From assembly GCF_026213295.1 (NCBI RefSeq), contig NC_079425.1:11423862-11487861 (forward strand): a stretch of 64,000 nucleotides of DNA, in the 5' to 3' direction. Of the stretch, positions 32,092 through 46,000 are shown piece by piece. The stretch's first letter is position 1. The number at the start of each line of letters is the position of its first letter. The translations under genes were made by a program, and so were the position numbers. Origin of the DNA: Gadus chalcogrammus. Its lineage: Eukaryota > Chordata > Actinopteri > Gadiformes > Gadidae. The notes under the pieces were generated by a model that saw nothing but the letters and a program-made list of their open reading frames with translations, searched no databases and was not told the DNA's origin.

Positions 32092-35000
32092 CTCAAGGCA
32101 CTCATCTAGACGCTGCCCACCGACAAACCCTCTTGCCCCATGTATCTATTCAGCCACTTCTGACAACACACAATTTGAATGCACTGATAAGGAAGGTGAT
32201 GGGTGTTAAAGTGAATAAAGACATAATAAAGTAACCACAAAGATAAAATAAAAACAATCGTAAATAAGGATCAGTGGGGTCACTTTTAAGAGAAGGATTA
32301 CAGTTGTTTTTATTGCCTTTACATCCATTGCCTTGAGTGTGTCACAATGACCGCGGAGAGCAATCATTCAGCTATGTTGCTGCCTACCTGGTGAGGGGGT
32401 GCAGCGCATTATCATTGAGATTCTCTCAACATCTTCCCCATCTGAAGAGAAAGAACAGGCAATCATTAGCCATTCATGCACCGGAAGATACAACTAATAG
32501 CTATATTAGCACTGGGAGAAAATAAACCAGTGCAACCTATCATCTAATCAAGCTGATGGAGACACAGAGTAGAAGAGGTAGGAACAAGGAGAACATAAAA
32601 ATTTGGCGCTTGCTTGAAGTGCCTAGAAATCGCGTCAGGCAGTTGAATGCAGTTCACGTCTCACCTGTGGGTTGCTTCAGGTCGTCAGCTTCTGAATGAC
32701 CCATCATGGGGCTACAGTCCGCAAAAGCACAGCACTGGTAGGCATACGGCGCAGAGAGTGATCTACGGAACGGAAATAACATCAATGGCCGGGCTTAACA
32801 AAGTGCTGCTCTCCATCCGAAACACTATTTCACCACACAACCACATCCATGGGAACCGTAGAAAGGAGGGGGGGGAGTGTGGAAGACCGCAGGGAGAGAG
32901 TTGGAAAGTCTCAGAACAAAAGTCTCACCTCAGTTTCGGCAGGCTCTTTGCACTCAGCATATTTTTCATCTGCAGGTTCCCTGAGAGCTTCAGCTGGCTG
33001 AGCGAATTCAGACCCGTTGTCGGGACCCCCGTGAGAGAGTTCATACTCAGGTCTCTGGGATGGTGGGAGTGGAGGGGGGAGATCATGTCACACGTATGAA
33101 CACAACAATGGAACAACAACGTACACAAATAGAGGTCCAATGCCGCTTTTCCACTGCATGGTACCAGCTCGACACGACTCGACTCGACTCAGCTCGCCTT
33201 TTTTGCGTTTCCACCGCGATCTAGTACCTCAAGTGGCTGCTTTTTCTAGTACCGCCTCGCTCTAGGTTCCAAGCGGCTGAGCCGATGCTAAAAGGTGACG
33301 TCGGCAGACGGCCGGCCACTGATTGGCCAGAGAGTGTGACGAAGTCACGAGAGCGACATGGCAACCATGCCGGTAACAGCCATAGCAGCGCCGCAGCCAA
33401 CATATTCCACTTCTTCAACATGCCAGCTAATAATACGAACACGAATACCATCGCATCGATGTTCTCCATTGTTGTTATGTGGGTTCTGTCCATGTGTGGG
33501 TTACGTAGGTGTTGTTTGCGTCGCGTACAAAAATACGTCACGGCCCTTTCGCGCAGACGACCCCGCCCACGTCCCGGAGGTACTATTTGCGGTGGAAAAG
33601 CACCCGCGCTGCTACCGTGTCGAGTCGTGTCGAGTCGTGTCGTGTCGAGTCGAGCTACATGTGCGGTGGAAAAGCGGCACAAGTGTGCTATCTTCTATGC
33701 TGGAGTGGAGAAGAAGGGAAACAAAACTCACAGGTTTGTAAGTGCGGTCAGGGAGAGGAAAGCATCTCTGTGGATGGATACCATGCCATTCCTGCTCAGA
33801 TCTCTGCGGAGAACAAATACAATTTACATTTAGAATACCAGCATATATTGTCTTAATCTGGTCTTTAATATATTTTTTTTTTTTTGCGCGTGTGTGTGCG
33901 TGTGCGTGTGCGTGCGCGCGTGCGTGCGTGTGTTTTTCTCTCATGGCCACTCACAGCAAGCGAAGAGAGCCGAGTCCATGGAAAGTGTCTCGGTTGATTT
34001 GTTGAACGTGATTCTGTTGCAGGTTTCTGTTGTTTGGACACAATTTGCAAATAGTTTAAAAGAGAGATGAAATATGAGTTAGTATTTTCCCCAGTGTCCC
34101 TGTTGACATTATTCTATTTTGAAGGCAAGGTGCGTGGTTGAGACCTACAGCTCCTGCAGTGCGACACATCCGTGGAAAGACGGCAGCTCCTCTATCTGGT
34201 TATAGGACAGGTCTCTGAAGGACGAGGACAGGAGAAGGGAATTATATGTACAATCAAAACAAGTCACGTATGCCTGTTTTCATAGAGCAGAGAACAGAAT
34301 AACCTTCACTGTCTTCACAAAATGATCACATTTAACCAACTCAATCCATTCATTTCATTAACCAGGTACTTTTTCCAGTAGAGAGAATGGAATGGCTGGG
34401 GCAAATAAGTTACAAACAAATATTTAATAAACAGGAAGAGCGAAACCCGGTCTTGTAGGGGATGATTATACCAGACAATTTGTCAGAGGACAACAACACA
34501 TTATGTCAGTATAATTTCAGGGAATTTAACATTTTAAATAAAATAAAAATAGAACTAGCGAAACTTTGTACTAATGGACAGTATTCAAAAACTACATTTC
34601 ATAACTCAAACAAATATCTACAGGAGTGTTATTCTGTTGTACGGTTACACATAATGACGATGAGGAGGAGGTCTCTCTTACAATGTGCGAAGCAACTTCA
34701 GGTCTTCACACAAATGGGCTGGAATGGAGGATATTTTGGTGCCAGTTAGGGTCCTGAAAATCAAAGCAACAACTGCATGTTAGCACTATAATGAGGTGCT
34801 ATTTCATTATAGACGGTCATGGATGAGTTGGCGTTTTCAGGTGAATGGGGATGTGGAGATCAGCTACTTACAGACTTTCCAGGTTGTTAGTGGAAGTAAG
34901 GATTGGGAAGTCCTGCATCTGACTGGCGCCACGCAGCATCCTGGCACACAGATCACATGTAGAATTACATGACAGTCATTCCAAAGCATGAGCATCATGT

Positions 35001-36359
35001 TCACCATCGAACAGACGTACGACGTTAACTGATTACGGTTCTTGTAATGTAGTTATGTATTACAAAGGTGTCACGCTGAACTATGACCACCTTAGGGCCC
35101 GTTATCAGGCAGTAAAGCCGATAAGGAGGACTCCAGACTGTGGGACTTACAGAGAGTGCAGTTCGGTTAGGTTCTGGAAAGCTGTAGCCCCGACGAACGA
35201 CAGAGGGTTGTCATAGAGGTGGCTGTAGGAGCAAGCACAATGGGATGATAGTCAACCTCCAGAATAATTTCAACGTGCAAAAATGGCACCATCTTCTGGA
35301 CATTACAACTCTGAGGCCAAGCTACGATCGCTCTGCAGATCAGTGTCTGGCGGAAGGCAGACGTGTATGTGTGTGTGTGGCTTGTGAAGGTGGATGTGTG
35401 GGTGTGTGTGTTTTGCGAAGGCAGACGTGTGTATGCATGTCTTGTGAAGGCAGACGTGTGTGCGTGTGTCTTGTGAAGGCAGACGTGTGTGTGCGTCTTG
35501 TGAAGGCAGACGTGTGCGTCTTGTTGAGGCAGACGTGTGTGTGCGTCTTGTGAAAGCAGACATGTGTGTGTGTTTGTCTTGTGAAAGCAGACATGTGTGT
35601 ACATGCATGCCAGCCCAGTATACGTCAATATTTGTGCAGGCAAGTGAACAGCACTCAAACAGTGGGTGGGGTGTGACCTTACATGGTTCGCAACAGAGGG
35701 TTTTTGTGGAAGGCACCTTCAGGTATGGAAGCTATATCGTTGCTATGGAAACCACTGTGGACAGAACACACACAGCAATAGTAAATGTCATACATTCAAA
35801 ATCGGTTGGAGATTAACGTATTTCCTATTTATTAAAAAAATGCAATCATAGTAAGCTTAGATTGTCTGGGCCACAAAGGCTGTGAATTGTGCACAGCAAA
35901 CCATTCAGATGAAGCAGTACATATATTAGGAAAACTAGGACAATTCCCTGGAAATTAATAGTGTATTTGGAGAGTAAGGGTACCCCGCAACATGGCTATA
36001 ATGGTGGTGAACTTCTCTGAGATTGAGGACACAAAGAAACTACACATTAAATGGTTCCCTTTGTGTTAAAGGAAGGGAAAATCTAAAGCAGCTTCCACAC
36101 TAGAAAATGTTATTGGAGCCCCTTGCAGAACCTCTTGTTGAAAATACCCTGCATACAGAAAAACAAATTCCAAATGCAAATTACACCATCTCAACCTAAT
36201 TTAGATTCTGGGATTCTTGGCAAAGATATGGCTAAAGGTATGCAAGTCGAATTTGATTCACAAGGAGACAAATAATATCAATATACTCACAGTTCCTTGA
36301 GTTTAGGCAGGGCCTCTATTGCTCTGGGAAAAACCATGAGGTTGTTGAAGTTGAGGTCT
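30578..36359 (-). CDS. lgr4: lgr4, 3' portion (LRR exons and 7TM exon), 5' end missing at the gap
   Basis: Leucine-rich-repeat GPCR 4, a plasma-membrane R-spondin receptor that enhances Wnt signalling. Exons in transcription order: 36291-36359, 35683-35754, 35151-35222, 34872-34940, 34682-34753, 34149-34214, 33955-34026, 33732-33803, 32929-33054, 32665-32762, 30578-32091. The first eight are 66-72-nt phase-2 units, each one LRR, the classic LGR layout. Matches include [21 protein letters not shown] and [16 protein letters not shown]. The linker exon has PYAYQCCAF, and the last exon reads [12 protein letters not shown] into TM1. Helix motifs are [15 protein letters not shown] (TM6) and [14 protein letters not shown] (TM7). 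The tail [19 protein letters not shown] favours LGR4 over LGR5/6. The frame is open in every exon. Exons for the signal peptide and first LRRs are absent: the contig ends at 36732. Confidence 0.95.
33141..33679. mobile_element. MITE in lgr4 intron (TGCCGCTTTTCCAC ends)
   Basis: Begins TGCCGCTTTTCCACTGCATG and ends with the inverted form TGCGGTGGAAAAGCGGCA. Both termini continue into tandem CGACT/CGAGT-type pentamers. The length is about 540 bp, with no credible protein; frames through it are compositional. It lies between the exons at 32929-33054 and 33732-33803, about 50 nt from the latter. The TIRs suggest a DNA-transposon MITE; a PIF/Harbinger-like origin is possible but unproven. Confidence 0.75.
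35356..35602. repeat. Minisatellite in lgr4 intron
   Basis: About nine imperfect units of 22-30 bp built on GAAGGCAGACGTGTGTGTGCGTCTTGT, with variable GT content between units. Confidence 0.85.
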
Positions 36360-36732
36360 CTGAGTAAAAATACAAAACAGCAACCCTGAAGTTAGCATCT
36401 ACTGCTGTGCAATTTTGTCATCACACTTTCACATCACACATTTACCTTTCCAAGTAGTCTAACAACATCCAATAACTAGGATATTACCGGGAAGAAAGCA
36501 CCATAGGGAAAATACTATTCAATCGTGGTGCAGTGATTGCATCGATAATGACCATATATTTTCTGATTTGGGTTTTACGGGGTCATATTTCTTTCTTCAT
36601 GGCTTTGCAAAAGTCTGGCAAAGTTAGTGTCTGTTGCCAACAGGCCGGACTGCCACTAAAGTAAGTATATTTGTGTGGCAACAATGGCAAGAGGAAGCAG
36701 CAAACAGGAGGGCAGATATGATAACAATCATG

Positions 36733-36832
36733 NNNNNNNNNNNNNNNNNNNNNNNNNNNNNNNNNNNNNNNNNNNNNNNNNNNNNNNNNNNNNNNNNNNN
36801 NNNNNNNNNNNNNNNNNNNNNNNNNNNNNNNN
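36733..36832. other. 100-base assembly gap
   Basis: Exactly 100 N, the usual placeholder for a scaffold join of unknown size. On the left is the interior of an lgr4 intron; on the right the first base is the end of the duplicated mybpc3 arm. lgr4 5' exons and mybpc3 exons 16-32 of copy 2 would be expected here but are not. Confidence 0.99.
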
Positions 36833-37042
36833 TGTAATCACCATGGCCACCAGAATAACCAGTGCCTGGTGCATTTGAATATGTGACTTAGTATGGCTTA
36901 TCTTCAAATAATAAAAACTGTTCAATAAAAAAATTAATTCTCCACAATTTCTAATTTTAGATTATCTTTGTAATATATTTGTGAATGCCTTTTCTAGTTG
37001 AATTATGTGCTTCAATGTTAATAATTATCCACAAATACCTAC

Positions 37043-40000
37043 CCTGCACCATTAGTTCTGCTACTGACTCTCCTCCGTTGGTCTTGACTCTGTAGTGGCC
37101 GCAGTCTTCTTTCGTAGCCTCGTTTATGATCAGTATGTGTTTCAGGCCGTCCTTCTTAAAGCGATACTTGAATGACTCGTCTCTTGTCAGTTCCACGCCA
37201 TCTTTCTCCCTATAGAAACAAAAACAAATCAACGATTGAATATGTGTGTATATATATAACTTTAATGATCACTGGAGGTATATATCTTTGTATATATATA
37301 TGTGTCTATATCTAGATATAGACATCTAGATCTAGACATACTGGATAAGTGTCTGTATATATCTATATCACCCTGCCAAGGTGCTTTTAATTGGGTATGA
37401 CGGATAGAGTTCAGCAGTTGGACCTCAGAGAGAACACCTTTGGTTGTTTACAAAAGTTCAGCTGTATATATAATATATGTATCTTTATATTTGGAACCAA
37501 ACACTTAAAAAGTAAAAGGAATAACAAAAAGATAAAATGAATGTAGGCCTAAATGTGCCTAGTTTCATAGCTCAGTCTTTCTATCTTTCTGATATATATA
37601 TTATTTCGTGGTAACTGGTCTTATATGATCCTCAACATAGTGATCTCTGCCATTTCATCACTGTAACTAAAATAAGACTTTTAAAACCATTAAAGTCATT
37701 CAGAGAAAACATTTCCAAAACGTCATTGTCTGCGGGACAATGACGACGAGGTGTGTGTTGAGCTCTTTCTGGGCAGCGGCATCCGAGATAAGGTTAAGCA
37801 TCTTTAAACCTTTTAGTATGACAATTAGAGCCCTTTCTGGGCAGCGGCGTCAGGGAGATAGTTAAAGGGAACATATTATGAAAACAACACTTTTCCTGGG
37901 ATTTGGGGTGTTGTTTTGGGTCTCTGGTGCTCCCACACGCAGACAAACTTTGAAAAAAGTATGTACATGATTTTTTTGAGTGAGTTATGCATTTCTGAAA
38001 GTACCCCACCTACAGTTACCAAACGAACGAGTCAGTTTTGGCGCCCCCTCCTACGTAGGTAGGAGGCACAGTTGAATATTACCTCCCACTTCCCCACTCC
38101 CCTCCAATCAGAGCATAGCTAGGATTTTGTGGCCCAGCGGACGAGCAGCTCCGGCGGGGGGAACTCGTGGCAGCTCAGCTCCGGGAGTACAATCCCTTTC
38201 TCTGTGGCGGCAGTCCGGAGAAGGAGACATGGAGAAGAAAGGGATTGTACTCCCGGTGCTGAGCTGCCGGACTGCCGCCGATCTACCCAGGCCAGACTTT
38301 CCGGAGCAGCCGGAAAGCTTCGGTGGCAGTTCAGCTCCCGGAGTACACCACCGGAGCTGCCGGACTGCCGCCGAAGCTTCGGAAATGGCCGGACGGCTTT
38401 GACGGCGGCCGGACGGCTTTGACGGCGGCCGGACTGCGGTCGGACTGCGGCAGCTCCGGCGCGGGGAGCTCGGCGGCAGTTTGGAAGCTCCGGACATCAG
38501 ACGCAGTCTTTATGATTCATAATATCATCCGAGGCGCACATAGCTTTTGGCCGTGATATTAGATATAATATTATATAAATACCCATATATCATATTATTA
38601 TTATTATATTATATTATATAGATATAGAGCTCCAGGAGTCCGCAAACGGCAACAATCTCTTTTCCATGCTGTGGTTCAGTCTGACACAGTGGTGTTAATA
38701 TCGACAGTGCAACCGTCGATATTTACCCCCCCCCGCTCGGAAGTCCTGTCCAGGGGCACAAAAGAAATAGTTGCACCGGGGAAAATCACCATGATGTTAC
38801 GCCACTGGTCTGACAGCTCATTGGTCAATGGGCAGCTGCAGCCCATTTGCATTTAAGCTACAGACACCAGAAACAGTGCATTCTGAATGGACTGAAACAG
38901 AGGAAGAGTGGTAGGCAAGATTTTTTTTTCCTAAAAGCTATTTCCAGCAAACAGCTTCAAAAACATGTTTTCCGGAACTCAAATACTATGGTTACTAGTT
39001 GTGAAAACGCCATAATATGTCTCCTTTAAGCTTTTTTACACCTTTTAGTATGTATGAGGAGTAGATATCCCTCTGGGCCGCAACTTCAGGGAGAAAGTTA
39101 GGAACTTTAGGAAGTATGACGAGTAGAGATCTCTCTTGGCAGCGATGTCCAAAAGAAAGTTTAACTTCTTTGCACCTTTAGCATAACGCAACGATCTTTG
39201 TGGATGGTGAAGCTCCATTTGAGCAGGAGATTATTTTGATGTCCACGGCCGAGTGAAGGTTAAACTCCTCTGACACTTTAGGTATAAACTCATGGTGTGC
39301 AGCCCATTCCATATAGCACTTTGCTCAATATAACGTTCATATACAAGGACGGTACTAAAAAAGTATGACAAAGTTACCACGGGTCTCTCAGCCCAAAACA
39401 CATTTGTTAAAAGCTCATAGTGTTATAATCCCAGCCGAAACAGTTAGTTAATTGCTATTAAAGATGTACCAAAGCTTTCTTGAAAAGAGACATGGCACTA
39501 ACCCTAACCCTGCTTTTCCTTTATTCTCCACACATGCTGTCTAACTATATCTTGTGTGTAAGTAATGCTTCCAGTATGATTTCATACCATTGATAAGCTT
39601 GTGTTATACGAGTTGCATTAATGATATAAATCTATTAATAGTCCACAGCTGCTGTATAGACACACACCACTAAGCTGTGTTTTAATGCTTGGCTTTTTCA
39701 AACTACCTTTTGGCAGCAAGGGAATCTCATTTTACAAACACAGGGCTGGCGTTATATGTGTCATACCTGGGAAGATTATTTAATGCACAATAAGGCCCTG
39801 AATCATTATTCCGTCATCGCGGGTCCTTCATCCCAGAGTAGTGGTGGTCACACAGTGTGTCTGGACCCAAGCACGGGACTGAGTGGCTCGCCGGATGGCT
39901 ATCCTATTGTTTTAATTCACATTCCTTTCTCCTCTGTTTCACTTGATCATCATTCATTTGATGATGTCTTCAGTCTAAAAGTATTGATTTATTTTGGAAA

Positions 40001-43000
40001 ATATTAATCGTCCAAGCATGTTTTTGATAATTATTACGAAAATGTAATGAGTAGGCCTATGTTAAACCTGGGTCCGAGAACAAAAGTTCATCCAGTGGGT
40101 CACTGGCGTTAAAACATGTGGCCACCCTTTCACAGATCGAAAGCATAGTATGAGGTTTGCTCGTTAAATATCAGGATGTAGCGGAGCCATTCCTCACCAC
40201 TTGACAGGAGCTCCCTCCTCGGACACCTCACACTCCAGCTCCACCCTCTCTCCCACCATCACCATCTGATCTTCCAGGTCCTTCACGATGGTTACGGGAG
40301 GCTCTGGACGCATCAAACACAGCCAGACACTTCAGCATGTTCTACCTCCTCAGAAATGGAAGGGGTCATTGTAGAACCAACCCAGGGGCCACTCATAACA
40401 CTAATCATGGGCCTGCTACTTATGCATCGACATATAGGCCTATACATAGACCCCTTTGGAACGTAGTACGTACGTCAACGTGGACGCCATATTGGAGAGG
40501 CAAAGAATAGCCTGTTAACAAATACATGTAAACGGGGGAGCTGCGATTAAAAGCACTTCACTTTACAATAAAGGTACGTTAATTTAACATTAATTAAATT
40601 CATTCACATACTACAATGACTCATTTAAATCATTAGAGAAATGTTACGATTTTAGTGCTTTAGATCCAGAAAAACAGGAGCTAACCTATGAACTTGTATT
40701 TGTTTACAGGCAAGTCTAGGCCTCTCAAATACAGCGTTAAAGCAGTCAACGCCATATACGCAACTTCTATGTATCTACATCTATGCTTTTACGTACCTGG
40801 GCACAGGTAGTAGACTAGCTAGTCAAGATAAGACACCTTGACCATGGCCCTTCATATAGAGTTATAGCTTGGCCAACACCTAAAGGTTAACATTTGTAGC
40901 CAGGTGTTTCAGTGGATCCTGTCTAGTTTTGCTCAATGTTTAGAGGATGTACCTTTGACGAAAAGCTCAGTGGTGCACTTCTCCTCTCCCACCACGCAGG
41001 TGTAGGCTGCGTCGTCAGCCAGGGAACAGTGGTTGATGGTGAGGTAGCGCATGTTGCCAACGCTCTCGAAGATGTACCTCCACAGTTCACAGGAACAGAT
41101 TTTTATTTCAGACCGTAATACGTCATACAATGATAACATATATTGTAGAGCTATCATATATTCTCTATTGTGTTTTAATTTGTTTCAGACTATTTGCTAC
41201 CCGTTCTCAGGCGATGGAAAATTAATTTTATAACACTTTGGAAACAGCGAAACAAGGCTTGGCTAAATCAATCATTGACCATGTGAATACTTACTTGCTG
41301 GTGATGTAATCGAATGGCAATGAAGCAAGTCCAACAATTTTAGGAAGGAGGAGAATTGTGAGGCGAAATCATAGGATAGGAGAGACAAGAGGGGAAGGGA
41401 ACAAAACATTACTCATACTTTGAGCATAGTTATTATTTAGTTGTTTCCATCTTTTTTAATTGAATGTGAGCAGACCTTCCAGTGGGCTGAATCTCCTGTC
41501 CATTCTTCATCCACTTCACCAAGGCGTTTGTATCAGTCACTTCAATGGCTAACTTAATTTTATGGCCCTTCTCTATTTGGTAGGCAGGATCCAGCTTCTT
41601 GTTGAAGGCTAAAATATCAACAGAATTAAATTCCTTACGTCTATATATTTTTTTGATGAAAGTTAAAGGTCATTCCATACAACTCCAGTACCAACCTTCA
41701 CTTTTCTTCTCTTCTTTCTTCATCTTTTTCAGTCTCTTGAGCATGCCCCGCAGGTCTGTGATGCCGTGCTGGAAGGCAATCTTCTCATAATCTGTTACAG
41801 GGGCCTTCTTGAGAATCTCCCAGACATCCACATCAGGCCCTGCGTTCGTCTGCGTAGCCCTGGGATACGCATTGCATTCGTTAATTCATTGTTCAAGCCC
41901 CTACAGGACGACATTATTAAGCAACTTGCCAGCATTAAAAATGCATGTAGCACAGAGATTGTATGGATACAATATCATTACAGCTGCATCAAATTAGTTA
42001 AAAGTAGTTGCTCTGTTGTAAGATAGCCCAGCCACAAAGACATAAGAACAAGGCATCATGACGATAGTTTTAGCGTTTCCTTACCCTTTCAACGGTTTTA
42101 CAAAACTGCTGCAGAAGCCAAAGCCAAATAGCAGTTATGGTAAAAAACAAACCAGACAGATTAGGACAAAGCACAACAACCAAGATAATTTCAAAAGCTT
42201 TTGCAGCAACACAGCAACATATTAGAAATCTAGTGGTCAATAGTTACAGATTGTAAATGAAAAATAGACAAATCAAGCAAAAATTACAAGTTGCGATATA
42301 AAAAAAATTTATGGTGTGTCACACACACCAGTGAATTTAAATAATTTGTGATTGATGTAAAATAGAAAAATACCCACGACCGGTTGCGGCTAGATAATAA
42401 ATGTATTGTGGTAGATTCAAGTGGAGTCAATTCAAGCGGTAAAAATACCAAATGGCGTTTATACCTAACAGCCATTTGGTATAAAGAGTTGTGCAAATAT
42501 TATGGTAGAGTTAAATAAAAGACAATGTTACAATTGTCTTAACAATATAAAAAAGAATGTATAATGATATTGTTAATTCTAGTTGGGGTTAGGAAGGTGC
42601 CGGTGTATAATCCTGCAAGATCATGCCATCTGTAAATATTGATGCCATGTTCTGGCAATTCAAAATTGAAAAGCATGCTGTCACTTTAATATTGTGCCAG
42701 AAACATGAACTCCAGTGTGTTAATAAAAAGAGCACAAGCTTACTCTCTGGAGAGTTCCAAGATACATAGAGAGAGAAAAAAAGAGATTGCGATTCATAAC
42801 GGGAGAACATTTAGTACACATGTACATATACTGATCCTATACTTCTGAACTACTTACCTCTTCTTGAGCAAGCCGCTGAAGTCCAGCTCCCCCGAATCCT
42901 CTTTCCCATCAATGCTACTGTAGACACACAGCAGCAGAATGAACCCAAAGGCCTTTTACACACATACAATGGGCTGTTACCCGTACACAAGCATAGATTT

Positions 43001-46000
43001 CCATTCACGAAAAAGAAGACCAAGGCTTTAGATTATTTTCAATTTTGTGATTTCTATCCAAATACATTTGTACATTGTAGTTTCGTAAAATGTACAAATA
43101 AAAACATTTGTGTAGATCAAACAAACTTGTGGGTCTGATTTGCTAGAATGTTGCTTCCTGTTTATTCCTGGCAAAAGCAGCAACAACATCCTCCTCCAAA
43201 TGAGAGCCAAACAACAACTCTCAAGGTTAAAGACTGCACCTGGTTTCAATCCCAGTGTGAAACGTCTGCTCCACTCAGATCACTGGGATGAAAGATAAAG
43301 GCAAGGACATTATTGTGATAATTAGTTAATCTCCTGTCTGTGATCTGGGCAGGCAATCAAGATCAGACCTGGGAGTGCTAATGTTACGATGCGCCACAAC
43401 TGGACTACTTTCTATGTGGGAGGGCTGTAATCTTATCACATTGAAAACTCCAGGAGGGTGGGGGGAGGAGTAGACAAAAAACAAAGGCCAACACTCACTC
43501 TTCCAGGGCACGTTTTGTGCAGCTTACTCTGCTGTTTTGGGTTCAGACACAGCAGAAGACCAGGGAGAGGTGAGGTACCCTAGTCATTGTTAACATTATT
43601 TTTCCCATAACAAAAGCCATATACAATGGCAAAATTGACACCCCGTTACGATTAATAGAGGCCAACCTTATTCAATCTTGAACAAACAAATGCCACAAAT
43701 CAGATTGTGCTGAGGTTGGACACAAAATATCGTACCATTTGTCTTTATGGATTTTAAAACTAGCTACTAACACTTCTGTTGATCTTCTATTGTCTCTTCC
43801 CAAAAATCAGCAGGTAAGAGGCTCCATCAATCCAAACACTGTTTCTGTTTGACTCCAATGAAGGATTGAAGAAGATGACACGGAAAAAGCAGGAACTGAA
43901 ATCTCTTTTCCTTTTGCGTCAGCAGCGTTTTCCAGTGTTTGGGTATGAGAGCTCCACTGTTGCAACAAACCCCATTTTTACCTTGATGAAGTTCCACTTC
44001 TCTTCGCTTCACTCCTGATAAGCATTTCCATAGTTACTTACCATTCACAATGCAGTAATAGGTCAACTGCAACTAGGTCACACGGTACCACCAGTACTAC
44101 CATCCGCAGCGCTTTAGAATAATTGCTACTTGGTATGAATAAAGAAGTAAATTTTGAATTCATACTGAACTCAGCATTTCTAAAGCCTTGTTCCTGAAAA
44201 ATAATCAATAGTAAACAATGCATATCAATTATAAATAAGATAATGAGAAAATAGTGTAAATTTATAAATTAGCAACTTTAACTCTGCAAACAATATTATG
44301 TATAATATTGAAATACTGATGGGAAAAGTTCTTCATTTTTTATCATATTAATAATTTTTGCTTTATGAACAATAATTCTGCAATTCGTGACTCCTTTTTA
44401 GTTGATAATACTGCTGCAATGATGCTTAAGGCATTTCCAACCTTCAAATGTAATTTATAAATGCTAAGTAAGGCATAGATAGTCCTCCCTTTAGATGAGC
44501 TGGCCTAACTAATGCTTTCTAACTACCTGAATTGATCAATCAAGATTTTACTTTTGGTAGTATGCATAGATATTCCTCACTTTAGATAAGCTCAAACAAA
44601 ATTCTAAAACAAACTGATTATGAATAGCTTACTAATGCATATTCATGTATGAACAATGCTTAAAAAAATTGGTATTCACCATTACTACTGCTTAATCAAT
44701 GCTTAAAAGTTGCAGTTATTCCAAAGCGATATCTTACAATTATTTTTAGTCCACAGCATCTTTAACTTACAAAGAGCACACATTAAGCTAAAAAAGTAAG
44801 GTTTCTACTGATCTAAAAGGCTCCCATACAATGACCCCAATAAGCATTGGAAGTTTAGGCTAAATTAGTGGAAGTAATTGTATTGACTCAATCAACATAA
44901 TTTATAATATCGAAAAACTTGTGGGCAAAGTTCTAAATCTTTTTTATCAAATGCAATATTTTTGCCTCTTAACAGTGACCTTCTAACCTGTACGGTTTTG
45001 AAGTGTTGATTCAAAAGTAATTAAAAAGATAATGAAGAAAAATAAACTTACGTGCGTCTAAAAGCTGCCCTGATGTCAAAGCCTTCAACAGCACAGGCCT
45101 CTGAAATGCATTAAAAATATATCTTCAAAATAATTTATATTTTGATAAAAGATCACAAATAGCATTTTTGTATTGTTCCCAGATACATCTGAGTTGTATT
45201 GAAACATGGTATTGATTTTGATTTTTGAAACAAACAATAAATCATGATGACATGAAACCTGGTCAAGTCAAAGGTAGGCCTACCGTGTACGATCAGATCA
45301 AAATTACAGCTGTCGAACTTATCCCTGGATGACACCTCACATCTGTAAGCCCCTGCAAAGTTGGGCTTGGCCTCTACAATTTGCATCTCAAAGGTATGGA
45401 TCTAAAACAAAGAAACGCACTCCATAGACAAAATAGTCTCTGTCATTCGATTTTTGATATATTATAAGTTCACTGCACGGAATAATACCTGGGTTTTCCG
45501 ATCATACGTCTCCTTAAGCTGCAGGTGTTTCCCACACTTGCTCGCGAGGTCCATCCACTTCCCCTTAAACCATTTGACAGCTGGTTTCTTCAACAGCGTG
45601 CCAAGGTGCACCTTGGCCACAAACGTGATGGTCTTACCTGCATGAAGTAAACATCCTTTACCAAAATTGTCAAGCCCATCTGCACAGTCAAATTAATAAG
45701 TCAACTATGAATATATACAATTCATATTTTTATGCAATTTATCAAAAAAAAAAGTTCCTTATAGTTCCACACCTACCGATAAATATAATCTTTATTTATA
45801 ATTTACCGTTTTCTACTTATACTACTGTCTTACCAACGGTAACTTCTCCACTCTGCGGTTTCTCTGTGAACAGACCAGTCAGATCCTGTCTGGTGTCGGG
45901 CTGAGCATCTGTCAAGTTTCAGAAAACATTCAATGTTAATATCATAGGAACATGAATTCCCTTGAAAGGATGTCAGGAAGATCTTGTTATCCAACAATGA

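Noticed and set aside
30399..32105. Long minus-strand frame of 568 codons and several + strand frames over the same region
   Set aside because: They are GC-rich shadows of the lgr4 7TM exon, which is fixed by clear homology in another frame.
33285..33833. 182-codon + strand frame
   Set aside because: Runs through the MITE and its pentamer arrays and is antisense to an lgr4 exon; no protein similarity.
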